A stretch of 64,000 nt of DNA from JAFCUW01 sp049897565 (GCF_049897565.1 NZ_JAFCWM010000011.1:1-64000); one strand, 5' to 3'. Positions 42,526-51,211 are shown, counted from the first letter of the stretch. Notes: generated from the sequence alone by a model not told the origin. A program made the numbers and translations.

Positions 42526-42710
42526 GACACTGACTTGCTGCCGATGCTGGCTTCCTGCATCGAGCGGTTGTCGGACCGGCTCGAGATGTTCAGCTACGGC
42601 GTTCAGTTCGTCAACCTCGATTCGTCCCACCACACCCTGCTGCAGAACATGACCTACGAGGCGCTGATCGCCGATCGTCAGAAGGTCGTTGGATCGCCGG
42701 GCCTGAATGA
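42526..42710 (+). other. coding-like fragment of unknown origin
   Basis: A frame bounded upstream by a TAG at 42523 reads DLLPMLASCIERLSDRLEMF, then VNLDSSHHTLLQNMTYEALIADRQKVVG. Codon usage is strongly gene-like, yet it lacks a good start and runs into the pilin terminator. It may be the tail of a lost gene. I do not recognise it. Confidence 0.3.
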
Positions 42711-42749
42711 CAAAATCCCCGCTGGCGTCGCCGCCAGCAGGGATTTTGG
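42711..42749 (-). terminator. terminator of pilin gene 1
   Basis: AAAATCCCCGCTGGCG and CGCCAGCAGGGATTTT pair around a TCGC loop with one mismatch, 34 bases past the stop of the first pilin gene. The A/T flanks on either side give a T-run in both directions. Confidence 0.8.
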
Positions 42750-42782
42750 TAAGGGCGGCGCCGGATGCCGCATAACGCTACA

Positions 42783-43256
42783 TTATGTCGCTGCTCCGGT
42801 GCAGACGCTGGCTGGGCCGACGAGTTTCTGGACTACCGTGGTGGCGCAGGTCCACTTGCCGTCGGTGGCGTTACGGCTCAGGGTGATGGTCTTGCCCTTG
42901 ACTTGAGCCGAGCCGCCGACGATGGTCGCGGTGACAACGCCAGCCGTGGTGGAGGTGGTGACGACGATCGTGGTGTTGGCGTTTGCAGCTTGTACGCCGA
43001 CTGCGGCCTCGGTTGCTGCTGGCGCGGTGCCGGCTGCCGGAATGACCGGGGTCAGACCGTCGTTCAGTGCGACTTCGAAACCCGTCTTGGCAGGGGCTAC
43101 TTCAGCCAGCGCAGCGGCAAATTTCGATTTGGCGACATAGTCCTGGTACGCAGGAATTGCCACGGCAGCCAGGATACCGATAATAGCCACAACGATCATC
43201 AGTTCGATCAGGGTGAAACCAGCTTGTGCCTTCTTAACCATTTTCATCGATTTCAT
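42783..43256 (-). CDS. pilA: type IVa major pilin, copy 1
   Basis: This 157-residue prepilin has a 13-residue leader ending KKAQAG and cleaves before FTLIELMIVVAIIGILAAVA, with Glu5 in place. AIPAYQDYVAKSKFAAALAE follows. A C-terminal Cys pair (WTCATT and SVCTGAAT) should form the disulfide loop. The pilus is polymerised at the inner membrane by PilBCMNOPQ proteins not in this window. It differs from copy 3 by one residue (VKGK instead of VKDK). AGGAG lies before the ATG, and the frame's extension upstream of the ATG is the 5' leader. It has its own sigma-54 promoter and terminator. Confidence 0.95.
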   Translation of the reverse strand: MKSMKMVKKAQAGFTLIELMIVVAIIGILAAVAIPAYQDYVAKSKFAAALAEVAPAKTGFEVALNDGLTPVIPAAGTAPAATEAAVGVQAANANTTIVVTTSTTAGVVTATIVGGSAQVKGKTITLSRNATDGKWTCATTVVQKLVGPASVCTGAAT

Positions 43257-43311
43257 TTTGTTGCTCCTAGTGTAGGGGGTTAACACGTTGAATGCTTCTG
43301 AGTTTATGTAT

Positions 43312-43327
43312 AGCAACAGACGTGCCA
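43312..43327 (-). promoter_or_regulatory. sigma-54 promoter of pilin 1
   Basis: The minus strand reads TGGCACGTCTGTTGCT. It matches the RpoN consensus TGGCACG-N4-TTGCW at every consensus position, with the -24 GG and -12 GC correctly spaced. It lies 55 bases upstream of the pilin ATG, so transcription should start about 43 bases upstream of the ATG. Confidence 0.92.
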
Positions 43328-43398
43328 GCTTGGAAATATACGTTTTCGTTGTAGTGACGCTATTAACCGTCAATTGATCGACATGTTTTGTCCGCCCG

Positions 43399-43445
43399 CT
43401 GACAAATTTTGTCAGACCGCCGGCAAAAGCTTGTCACTTTCTGAC
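43399..43445 (-). promoter_or_regulatory. probable PilR binding region of pilin 1
   Basis: An inverted repeat CTGACAAATTTTGTCAG (43399-43415) and a second, looser TTGTCACTTTCTGAC (43431-43445) lie 72 and 104 bases upstream of the -24 element. The same pair recurs at the same distance before both other pilin genes. This is the position expected of the enhancer for PilR. The assignment is inferred. Confidence 0.7.
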
Positions 43446-43594
43446 GCCGAGGCCGCGACAGACTGGCGACCTGCGCGATTACCTGTTTGAACTCCCTCGG
43501 CCGCGCGCATCCTCTCAACGGCGATGAGTCTTATTGAATGCCGTTCACCGCTATTTCGAAAGGCCCAACTGAGTGGGGCCATCGCTAAATTAAG

Positions 43595-43626
43595 AACCCC
43601 GGCTTGCGTCGCCGCAAGCCGGGGTT
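43595..43626 (-). terminator. terminator of pilin gene 2
   Basis: AACCCCGGCTTGCG and CGCAAGCCGGGGTT form a perfect 14-bp stem around TCGC, 32 bases past the stop of pilin 2. Nearly the same stem follows pilin 3. Confidence 0.85.
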
Positions 43627-43657
43627 TTCGTTCAGCCGGCGCCTGCGCGCCGCTAAA

Positions 43658-44131
43658 TTACGTCGCTGCGCCCGTGCAGACGGTAGCCGGGCCAACGAGT
43701 TTCTGGACTACCGTGGTGGCGCAGGTCCACTTGCCGTCGGTGGCGTTACGGCTCAGGGTGATGGTCTTGTCCTTGACTTGAGCCGAGCCGCCGACGATGG
43801 TCGCGGTGACAACGCCAGCCGTGGTGGAGGTGGTGACGACGATCGTGGTATTGGCGTTTGCAGCTTGTACGCCGACTGCGGCTTCGGTTGCTGCCGGCGC
43901 GGTGCCGGCTGCCGGGATGACCGGGGTCAGGCCGTCGTTCAGCGCAACTTCGAAGCCCGTTTTGGCAGGGGCTACTTCAGCCAGCGCAGCGGCAAATTTC
44001 GACTTGGCGACATAGTCCTGGTACGCAGGAATTGCCACAGCAGCGAGGATACCGATAATAGCAACAACGATCATCAGTTCGATCAGGGTGAAACCAGCTT
44101 GTGCCTTCTTAACCATTTTCATCGATTTCAT
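43658..44131 (-). CDS. pilA: type IVa major pilin, copy 2
   Basis: This is a second complete 157-residue prepilin. The leader and the signature FTLIELMIVVAIIGILAAVA are identical to copy 1. It differs from copy 3 only in GPATV for GPASV near the end, and from copy 1 at that site plus VKDK for VKGK. AGGAG precedes the ATG. The near-identity suggests recent duplication or gene conversion. It is flanked by its own terminator and sigma-54 promoter, so dosage may be set independently. Confidence 0.95.
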   Translation of the reverse strand: MKSMKMVKKAQAGFTLIELMIVVAIIGILAAVAIPAYQDYVAKSKFAAALAEVAPAKTGFEVALNDGLTPVIPAAGTAPAATEAAVGVQAANANTTIVVTTSTTAGVVTATIVGGSAQVKDKTITLSRNATDGKWTCATTVVQKLVGPATVCTGAAT

Positions 44132-44186
44132 TTTGCTGCTCCTAGTGTAGGGGGTTAATACGTTCAATGCTTCTGAGTTTATTTAG

Positions 44187-44202
44187 AGCAACATCCGTGC
44201 CA
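44187..44202 (-). promoter_or_regulatory. sigma-54 promoter of pilin 2
   Basis: The minus strand reads TGGCACGGATGTTGCT, an exact match to TGGCACG-N4-TTGCW. It sits 55 bases upstream of the pilin 2 ATG, the same distance as for pilin 1. Confidence 0.92.
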
Positions 44203-44273
44203 GCTGAAAATACGCGTTTTCGTTGCAGTGACGTTATTTAACATTAATTGGATCGACATTTTTTGTCTGCCCT

Positions 44274-44319
44274 CTGACAAATTCTGTCAGGCCGCCGAAA
44301 AAATCTGTCAATTTCTGAC
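44274..44319 (-). promoter_or_regulatory. probable PilR binding region of pilin 2
   Basis: CTGACAAATTCTGTCAG (44274-44290) and CTGTCAATTTCTGAC (44305-44319) lie 72 and 103 bases upstream of the -24 box, matching the arrangement at the other two pilin genes. Confidence 0.7.
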
Positions 44320-44509
44320 GCGATCGCCCCTACCTTGACACGTCCGCGCGCCCGGCACGGGGAGGCCGCGACAGGCTCGCGACCCGAACGATTAACTGTT
44401 CGACCTCGCTCGGCCGCGCAGCTCCCGACGGCGGTCAGGTCGGTTTGACTCCGCCGTTCACCGCTAGTTCGAACGGCCCGACTGAGTGGGGCGTTCGCTC
44501 AATGAAAGA

Positions 44510-44537
44510 CCCCGGCTTGCGTCGCCGCAAGCCGGGG
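44510..44537 (-). terminator. terminator of pilin gene 3
   Basis: CCCCGGCTTGCG and CGCAAGCCGGGG pair around TCGC, 34 bases past the stop of pilin 3, with a TTTTC tail on one strand. It is nearly identical to the pilin 2 terminator. Confidence 0.82.
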
Positions 44538-44570
44538 TTTTCGGTCAGCCGGCGCGTGGGCGCCGCTAAA

Positions 44571-45044
44571 TTACGTCGCCGCGCCCGTGCAGACGCTAGC
44601 CGGGCCAACGAGTTTCTGGACTACCGTGGTGGCGCAGGTCCACTTGCCGTCGGTGGCGTTACGGCTCAGGGTGATGGTCTTGTCCTTGACTTGAGCCGAG
44701 CCGCCGACGATGGTCGCGGTGACAACGCCAGCCGTGGTGGAGGTGGTGACGACGATCGTGGTATTGGCGTTTGCAGCTTGTACGCCGACTGCGGCTTCGG
44801 TTGCTGCTGGCGCGGTGCCGGCTGCCGGGATGACCGGGGTCAGGCCGTCGTTCAGCGCGACTTCGAAGCCGGTTTTGGCCGGCGCTACCTCAGCCAGCGC
44901 TGCGGCGAATTTCGACTTGGCGACATAGTCCTGGTACGCAGGAATTGCCACGGCGGCGAGGATACCGATAATTGCCACAACGATCATCAGTTCGATCAGG
45001 GTGAAACCAGCTTGCGCCTTCTTAACCATTTTCATCGATTTCAT
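44571..45044 (-). CDS. pilA: type IVa major pilin, copy 3
   Basis: This is the third 157-residue prepilin, promoter-proximal to the FHA gene. It has the same leader, Glu5 and C-terminal Cys pair. It differs from copy 1 at one residue and from copy 2 at one residue. Its 5' leader is slightly shorter, so the promoter lies 52 bases before the ATG. The mature product is about 144 residues. Which copy supplies most of the pilus cannot be told from sequence. Confidence 0.95.
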   Translation of the reverse strand: MKSMKMVKKAQAGFTLIELMIVVAIIGILAAVAIPAYQDYVAKSKFAAALAEVAPAKTGFEVALNDGLTPVIPAAGTAPAATEAAVGVQAANANTTIVVTTSTTAGVVTATIVGGSAQVKDKTITLSRNATDGKWTCATTVVQKLVGPASVCTGAAT

Positions 45045-45096
45045 TTTGCTGCTCCTAGGGTAGGGTTATATGTTCAGTGCTTCTGAGTTTATGTAG

Positions 45097-45112
45097 AGCA
45101 ATAGACGTGCCA
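45097..45112 (-). promoter_or_regulatory. sigma-54 promoter of pilin 3
   Basis: The minus strand reads TGGCACGTCTATTGCT, again an exact match to the -24/-12 consensus. It serves pilin 3 only, because a terminator stops the transcript after that gene. Confidence 0.92.
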
Positions 45113-45184
45113 GCATGGAAATAACGGCTTTCCTTATGCATACGTTATTAAATTACGGCTCATTCGACGTTTCTTGTCGCACAA

Positions 45185-45228
45185 CTGACGAAAATTGTCA
45201 GTTTCCCACCGAATATTGTCATCTTGAC
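45185..45228 (-). promoter_or_regulatory. probable PilR binding region of pilin 3
   Basis: CTGACGAAAATTGTCAG (45185-45201) and TTGTCATCTTGAC (45216-45228) lie 73 and 104 bases upstream of the -24 box. The core TGTCA/TGAC halves are conserved although surrounding bases have drifted. Confidence 0.68.
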
Positions 45229-45244
45229 GACGCGGAGCGTCGAT

Positions 45245-45814
45245 TCATCCCGATTGGGCTGCAAAGCGCATGCGGGTGCCGGTCAGTTCCAGTTCGTCGC
45301 CGTCGGCTAGCCGGCGCGGCGTGCGGCCGACCGGGACGCCGTTAACCTGCGCGGCGGCCACTCCCTGCACTTGGGCGACGAAATAGCCGTCAGCCTGACG
45401 GCTGATGACGACCACCAGCACCCCGGGGCTACCGAGTGTCGTCAGCGGCTTCGACAGAATCAGCACCCTGCCGGTACTGACGCCATTGAGCACCTCGATG
45501 CTGGCCAGCGCCGGCGCGACCGGCGCGCCGTTCGCCATATAGTCTATGCGGACATCGCCGATGGTGACGCGGTCGCCGTCCGACAACACCTTGCGGCCGA
45601 TGCGCAGCCCATTGACGAAGGTGCCATTGCTGCTGTCGAGGTCCTCGATTGTTGCCATGCCGTCGATGCTGGTGACGGCGGCATGGCGGCTGCTGACGGC
45701 CTGGTGACCGATCACCACGTCGTTCTGCGGATGCCGGCCGATGGTGGTCTGGCCGGCGCCGAGTTCGACCTCCTGCACTGCCTTCGCATCGCGCGATATG
45801 ATTATTTTCGCCAC
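45245..45814 (-). CDS. FHA domain protein
   Basis: This 189-residue protein has an FHA domain at residues 20-95: TIGRHPQNDVVIGHQAVSSRH carries the conserved GR, SSRH and later LDSSNGTFVNG phosphothreonine-binding residues. A second, weaker FHA-like half follows with VQGVAAAQVNGVPVGR and LADGDELELTGTRMRF, but its GR and SxxH motifs are degraded. It likely reads Thr-phosphorylated partners in the cytosol. The start is GTG. It lies between sucD and the pilin array. A link to pilus signalling is possible but unproven. Confidence 0.85.
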   Translation of the reverse strand: MAKIIISRDAKAVQEVELGAGQTTIGRHPQNDVVIGHQAVSSRHAAVTSIDGMATIEDLDSSNGTFVNGLRIGRKVLSDGDRVTIGDVRIDYMANGAPVAPALASIEVLNGVSTGRVLILSKPLTTLGSPGVLVVVISRQADGYFVAQVQGVAAAQVNGVPVGRTPRRLADGDELELTGTRMRFAAQSG

Positions 45815-45844
45815 TGCTGGCCTCCAGGGTCGGCTGTAAACGCC

Positions 45845-45868
45845 AACGGGGAGCTTGCGCTCCCCGTT
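45845..45868 (-). terminator. hairpin after sucD
   Basis: ACGGGGAGC and GCTCCCCGT pair around TTGC between sucD and the FHA gene. No strong T-run follows on the minus strand, so termination may be partial. Confidence 0.5.
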
Positions 45869-45915
45869 GATTGTACCTCTGCCGCCCAGTGATGTTTAGC
45901 TGGGCATTAATTACT

Positions 45916-46797
45916 TTACAGCATGGCTTTCAGCAGGCGCGCCATTTCCGACGGGTTCTTGGTGGCCTTGATGCCGCACGCTTCCATGATGTCGAGCTTG
46001 GCTTGCGCGGTATCGGCGCCGCCCGAGATCAGCGCGCCGGCATGGCCCATGCGCTTGCCCGGTGGCGCGGTGACGCCGGCGATGAAGCAGACCACTGGCT
46101 TCTTCATGTTGTCCTTGATCCAGTAGGCAGCGTTCGCCTCATCCGGTCCGCCGATCTCGCCGATCATGATGACCGCATCGGTCTCAGGATCGTCATTGAA
46201 CATCTGCATGATGTCGATGTGCTTCAGGCCGTTGATCGGGTCGCCGCCAATGCCCACGGCCGACGATTGGCCCAAGCCCAGCGCGGTCAATTGGCCGACT
46301 GCTTCGTACGTCAACGTGCCCGAGCGCGAGACGACGCCGATGCGGCCCTTCTTGTGGATGTGGCCCGGCATGATGCCGATCTTGATTTCGTCAGGCGTGA
46401 TCAGGCCAGGGCAGTTTGGACCGAGCAGCAAGGTCTTCGAGCCGGCTTTCGCCATGCGGTCTTTCAGCGCCATCATGTCGCGCACTGGAATGCCTTCGGT
46501 GATGCAGATGGCCAGGTCGAGTTCGGCTTCGACGGCTTCCCAGATCGCCGCGGCAGCGCCTGCTGGCGGCACGTAGATGACCGACACGTTGGCGCCGGTT
46601 TCTTTTTTCGCTTCGGCGACGCTGGCGAAAATCGGGATGCCTTCGAAGTCGTCGCCGGCCTTCTTCGGGTTCACGCCGGCGACAAACGCCTCTTTGCCGT
46701 TCGCGTAGTCGCGGCACATGCGGGTGTGGAACTGACCGGTCTTGCCGGTAATTCCCTGGGTAACTACTTTGGTATCTTTATTGATCAGGATCGACAT
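45916..46797 (-). CDS. sucD: succinyl-CoA synthetase alpha subunit
   Basis: This 293-residue subunit has ILINKDTKVVTQGITGKTG, QFHTRMCRDYANGKEAFV, VSVIYVPPAGAAAAIWEAV, and NCPGLITPDEIKIGIMPG. The phosphorylated His sits in AGVTAPPGKRMGHAGALISG. With SucC it makes GTP or ATP from succinyl-CoA in the TCA cycle. It follows sucC after 15 bases, with GAAGGA before its ATG. Confidence 0.95.
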   Translation of the reverse strand: MSILINKDTKVVTQGITGKTGQFHTRMCRDYANGKEAFVAGVNPKKAGDDFEGIPIFASVAEAKKETGANVSVIYVPPAGAAAAIWEAVEAELDLAICITEGIPVRDMMALKDRMAKAGSKTLLLGPNCPGLITPDEIKIGIMPGHIHKKGRIGVVSRSGTLTYEAVGQLTALGLGQSSAVGIGGDPINGLKHIDIMQMFNDDPETDAVIMIGEIGGPDEANAAYWIKDNMKKPVVCFIAGVTAPPGKRMGHAGALISGGADTAQAKLDIMEACGIKATKNPSEMARLLKAML

Positions 46798-46812
46798 GTT
46801 GTTTCCTTCGGA

Positions 46813-47982
46813 TTAGGCTTTACCAGCAGCGGCGGCGACGACGGCCTTGGCTGCGTCTTCCATCGTATCGGCGGCGATGATCGGCAGGCCGGAGTCGGCC
46901 AGCATCTTCTTGCCGATCTCTTCGTTGGTGCCCTTCATGCGCACGACCAGCGGCACTTGCAGCGACACCGCTTTCGATGCGGTGATGACGCCTTCGGCAA
47001 TGACGTCGCAGCGCATGATGCCGCCGAAGATGTTGACCAGGATTGCCTTCAGGCCCGGGTTCTTCAGCATGATCTTGAACGCTTCGGTGACTTTTTCCGC
47101 CGTGGCGCCGCCGCCGACGTCGAGGAAATTGGCCGGCTCGCCGCCGAACAGCTTGATCGTGTCCATGGTCGCCATCGCCAGGCCGGCGCCGTTGACCAGG
47201 CAGCCGATGTTGCCGTCGAGCGAAATGTAGGCGAGGTCGAACTTCGATGCTTCGACTTCGGCCGGATCTTCTTCGTCGAGGTCGCGGAAGGCGACGATCT
47301 CAGGGTGGCGGTACAGCGCGTTCGAATCGAAATTGAATTTCGCGTCGAGGGCGATGACGCGGCCGGCGCCGTCGACGATCAGCGGATTGATTTCGGCCAG
47401 CGATGCGTCGGTATCCCAGTACGCCTTGTACAGGCCCATCAGCTGGGTGCGCGCGTCGGCGATCGAAGCGGCAGGCACGCCGATCTTGGTCGAGATGTCA
47501 TCGGCTTCGGCGGCGGTCAGGCCGACCGACGGGTCGATGGCGATGGTGTGGATTTTTTCCGGGTTCGAGTGTGCAACTTCCTCGATGTCCATGCCGCCTT
47601 CCGACGAGGCCATCAGCACGACGCGCTGGCTGACGCGGTCGGTGACCATCGACACGTACAGTTCCTGCTTGATGTCGGCGCCTTCTTCGATCAGCAGACG
47701 GCGTACCTTCTGGCCGGCTTCACCGGTCTGGTGGGTAACGAGCTGCATGCCCATGATCTGGTCGGCATATTCCTTGACCTGCTCGAGCGACTTGGCGACC
47801 TTGACGCCGCCGCCTTTACCGCGGCCGCCGGCGTGGATTTGCGCCTTGACGACCCATACCTTGCCGCCCAGCGTCTCGGCTGCCTTGACAGCCTCGTCCA
47901 CGGACATGCACGGGATACCGCGCGGTACCGTCACTCCGAACTGCCGGAGGATTTCTTTGCCTTGATACTCATGGATTTTCAT
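46813..47982 (-). CDS. sucC: succinyl-CoA synthetase beta subunit
   Basis: This 389-residue ATP-grasp subunit begins MKIHEYQGKEILRQFGV. It has WVVKAQIHAGGRGKGGGVKV, EINPLIVDGAGRVIALDAKF, NGAGLAMATMDTIKLFGGEP and ANFLDVGGGATAEKVTEAF. AAGGGA precedes the ATG. It is the first gene of sucCD, the pair that performs substrate-level phosphorylation in the TCA cycle. A 79-base gap separates it from the DUF2889 gene upstream. Confidence 0.95.
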   Translation of the reverse strand: MKIHEYQGKEILRQFGVTVPRGIPCMSVDEAVKAAETLGGKVWVVKAQIHAGGRGKGGGVKVAKSLEQVKEYADQIMGMQLVTHQTGEAGQKVRRLLIEEGADIKQELYVSMVTDRVSQRVVLMASSEGGMDIEEVAHSNPEKIHTIAIDPSVGLTAAEADDISTKIGVPAASIADARTQLMGLYKAYWDTDASLAEINPLIVDGAGRVIALDAKFNFDSNALYRHPEIVAFRDLDEEDPAEVEASKFDLAYISLDGNIGCLVNGAGLAMATMDTIKLFGGEPANFLDVGGGATAEKVTEAFKIMLKNPGLKAILVNIFGGIMRCDVIAEGVITASKAVSLQVPLVVRMKGTNEEIGKKMLADSGLPIIAADTMEDAAKAVVAAAAGKA

Positions 47983-48061
47983 GCTGGCTTTCCCTTCTTC
48001 TGATACTGAATGTAGAAATACGGTTTAAATACGGATGATTGGAATTGCGGCACTGCGACTG

Positions 48062-48628
48062 CTAACCGGTCACGCTCCTGGCGTACCAGCGCGGGTAATA
48101 CTTCGCCACCGCCGGGCCGTCGACGCGCAAGGCGTGGCAACGGTCGAGCTGGAACGGCTGCTCGGTGGAGGCGTCGTCGCCATCGCCGTCGCGCGTCTTG
48201 ATCACGTCATTGGCGAACGCCTGGATCGCCGCGGTCGGCAGCACCAGCGACAATTCGGTCAGGTGCGTGCAGCCGAGGACACCGGCGAGCCGATCCTTCA
48301 GGCGCAGCCGGAAATGGTTCGTCAGCGACAGGCCGATCAGGCTCTTGTAGGCTGGCGCGATGGTGTCGCAGAAACCGGGATACGGCACGGAATCGGACGC
48401 CGCTTCGGCGTCGACGATGATCAGGTCGGTGTTGATGGTGATGCGCAGCCACAGGTCGTGCACCGGAATGCCGCCAGCGCGCAGGCCGGAAGCGAGGCGG
48501 ATGTCGCGCGTCTTGACGTCGCTGATGCGCGCGTCGAGGTCCCACAGGCCATCGTCGCGCGCAAAGGCGTCGACCTGGATGGCACGGGTGTGCCGCAATT
48601 CGCGGGGGACAGGAGAAGACAGGGGCAT
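48062..48628 (-). CDS. DUF2889 family protein
   Basis: This 188-residue protein begins MPLSSPVPRELRHTRAIQVD. It has FARDDGLWDLDARISDVKTR, then VHDLWLRITINTDLIIVDAE. It ends with YPRWYARSVTG. The opening and the DDGLWD motif match DUF2889, a family of unknown role often near sucCD and recA in betaproteobacteria. The ATG at 48628 was chosen over the longer frame because it matches the family start. No signal or membrane segment is seen. There is no reliable hint to its job. Confidence 0.85.
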   Translation of the reverse strand: MPLSSPVPRELRHTRAIQVDAFARDDGLWDLDARISDVKTRDIRLASGLRAGGIPVHDLWLRITINTDLIIVDAEAASDSVPYPGFCDTIAPAYKSLIGLSLTNHFRLRLKDRLAGVLGCTHLTELSLVLPTAAIQAFANDVIKTRDGDGDDASTEQPFQLDRCHALRVDGPAVAKYYPRWYARSVTG

Positions 48629-48941
48629 AGACACCAATGCCGAAAATGCGGCGGTAAAAAAGTATGCAGCCGTGTGCTGATGCACGCCACCGCAGCTTCT
48701 ACGGCGACAACCGCTCATGCGGCGCTGCTTAAACCACAAAAGTTTAGCACATGCGTGGGGTCAGTTGCACTGCAACATAAATTTAGCGCCCAATTTTGCG
48801 GCGATCATTGCAACCGCAACAAGCTTTCCGGCCACAGTGCCAAGCGCACGCCACCGCAGGCACCGCAGGGGTATGACGGGGACGCCGAGTCCCGCCTTTG
48901 CTGCTAAAGGGTCAGACCCCGGAGTAGCCGTCACTAGCTAG
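48629..48941. other. intergenic, contains a dispersed repeat
   Basis: This 313-base gap is less GC-rich in its middle. It holds the repeat listed at 48866-48922 and should contain the promoter for the DUF2889 gene. I see no gene or RNA in it. Confidence 0.5.
48866..48922. repeat. dispersed intergenic repeat, copy 2
   Basis: GGGTATGACGGGGACGCCGA and GTCCC repeat the core seen inverted at 39853-39881. A GGGTCAGACCCC box follows at 48909-48920. The box lies on the opposite side of the core compared with copy 1, so the copies have been rearranged or reflect separate insertions. Confidence 0.7.
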
Positions 48942-49250
48942 TCAGGCGTGAACGATGGGTTGAATAATGCTGACCAACTTGACGATTCCGCCAGACAGGT
49001 GGGCAACAATATGTAGCTCGCCGTCCAGGAAATGAAGGCGCAACACAAGGTATGAACCATCAAACGATGCTTCGAAGAACTCGGGAGTGGTTATCGCGGC
49101 GAAATCGTCCCAATGCATTGCTGCGTAGTGCGGCAGCACATCGGAAAATTCTTGGAATAACTGAGGAAAAAGTGATGCCAAATGGGCGAGCTGCAGCAAG
49201 AACTGCGCATCACTCAGGTCAAATTCGACCGTTGTGGGAAGTTCTATCAA
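48942..49250 (-). CDS. small protein of unknown function (cassette gene 2)
   Basis: This 102-residue acidic protein begins LIELPTTVEFDLSDAQFLLQ and has LAHLASLFPQLFQEFSDVLP, then VLRLHFLDGELHIVAHLSGG. It has no recognised family. It opens with TTG overlapping the stop of the preceding gene as TTGA, a tight coupling. Its AT content is visibly higher than that of neighbouring genes, which suggests acquisition. The order of a 64-residue basic protein followed by a 102-residue acidic one is reminiscent of small two-gene systems such as toxin-antitoxin pairs, but there is no direct support. Confidence 0.5.
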   Translation of the reverse strand: MIELPTTVEFDLSDAQFLLQLAHLASLFPQLFQEFSDVLPHYAAMHWDDFAAITTPEFFEASFDGSYLVLRLHFLDGELHIVAHLSGGIVKLVSIIQPIVHA

Positions 49251-49441
49251 GAACGATCCCGAATTTTTTTGAAAACTTGCTCGATCTCGAGCTTAGAGAA
49301 CGCACGAGCAGGCACATGCTTTAGCCGCTTCGCCGATTGCTCCAAGGCAGATAAAGTCTCCTTGCTGAACCCAGCAGACGAGATCGGCGCGGGCACCTGG
49401 CCTTGAGCACGTACAACTGGCTTGATTCGCTTGAGGGCCAT
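49247..49441 (-). CDS. small basic protein of unknown function (cassette gene 1)
   Basis: This 64-residue basic protein, MALKRIKPVVRAQGQVPAPI with a helical ALEQSAKRLKHVPARAFSKL, lies directly upstream of the 102-residue gene. TTGGAGAT sits nine bases before the ATG, which supports real translation; the frame's earlier part is not used. No family is recognised. Its lower GC and isolation match the gene it is coupled to. Confidence 0.5.
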   Translation of the reverse strand: MALKRIKPVVRAQGQVPAPISSAGFSKETLSALEQSAKRLKHVPARAFSKLEIEQVFKKIRDRS

Positions 49442-49663
49442 CGCAATCTCCAAGATATAACAGGTTTGCTCCGTAATCTTACTCGCAAAGCGGTAAAAAC
49501 AAACAGATCGCGACAACCCAGGTGCATGGCGAAGGCTCAATCGGCATGATGACGCGAACGGAGCGCAAAAAGCGCGGCGCCTCCCACCGGTGAGGGGTAT
49601 GCGTCCGCAGCACGGGGCTGCTACGCACACGACGGAAGGCGCCTTGCTTAATCGTTCAAGCGT

Positions 49664-50119
49664 TCAATCGTCATCCGGACACGTGCCGCGCATCGCCGCA
49701 CGCACCGCGCGCTGCGAAAAGCCGCGCTGCATCAGAAACCGCATCTGCTTGCCGCGACCATCGGCGTCGGTAGCGACCTCGCCAAACTTGCGGCTCCACA
49801 CGTCGCAGGCGCGCGCCACTTCGCTGTCGGCCAGCGACGTCTTGAGTTCCTGCAGCGCTTCGCCATTGATGCCGTGGCTTTGCAGCTCGGCCACGATGCG
49901 GCTGTTGCCGTAGCGCCCCTCGCGGCGGTGAATCAGCGACTCGGAGAAGCGCTCCTGCGACAGCCAGTTGTTCTTCTCCAGGAAGTCGAGCAGCGCGTCG
50001 ACGTCGTCGCCCTCCTCCGCATACTTCGACAGCTTGCGCCCCAACTCGAGCCGGCTGTGCTCGCGCATCGACAGGAAGCGCAACGCACGGCCCTTCAGGC
50101 TCAGTTTCGGCCTGGGCAC
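49664..50119 (-). CDS. recX: recombination regulator
   Basis: This 151-residue protein has LKGRALRFLSMREHSRLELG, LLDFLEKNNWLSQERFSESL and RREGRYGNSRIVAELQSHGI, then KFGEVATDADGRGKQMRFLM. It is RecX, which binds RecA filaments and limits their activity. It starts with GTG nine bases after recA and would be transcribed with it, so the LexA box upstream of recA probably controls both. Confidence 0.93.
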   Translation of the reverse strand: MPRPKLSLKGRALRFLSMREHSRLELGRKLSKYAEEGDDVDALLDFLEKNNWLSQERFSESLIHRREGRYGNSRIVAELQSHGINGEALQELKTSLADSEVARACDVWSRKFGEVATDADGRGKQMRFLMQRGFSQRAVRAAMRGTCPDDD

Positions 50120-50128
50120 GGCCGGCCT

Positions 50129-51211
<1,083 letters not shown>

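Larger units (their letters stand above)
43257..43657. other. pilin 1 control region and pilin 2 terminator
   Basis: These 401 bases hold the leader, sigma-54 promoter and upstream repeat of pilin 1 and, at the far end, the terminator of pilin 2, each listed separately. I see no gene in it. The frame reading through the leader is not gene-like. Confidence 0.6.
44132..44570. other. pilin 2 control region and pilin 3 terminator
   Basis: These 439 bases contain the leader, RpoN promoter and upstream repeats of pilin 2, and the terminator of pilin 3, listed separately. Frames across it are not gene-like. The stretch 44320-44509 holds nothing I can name. Confidence 0.6.

Noticed and set aside
42535..42906. 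Long plus-strand frame running into pilin 1
   Set aside because: The part past 42711 is terminator and antisense pilin; only the first 185 bases look coding and are reported as a fragment.
45871..48003. 710-codon plus-strand frame over sucCD
   Set aside because: It lies opposite both succinyl-CoA synthetase genes and has shadow-like composition.
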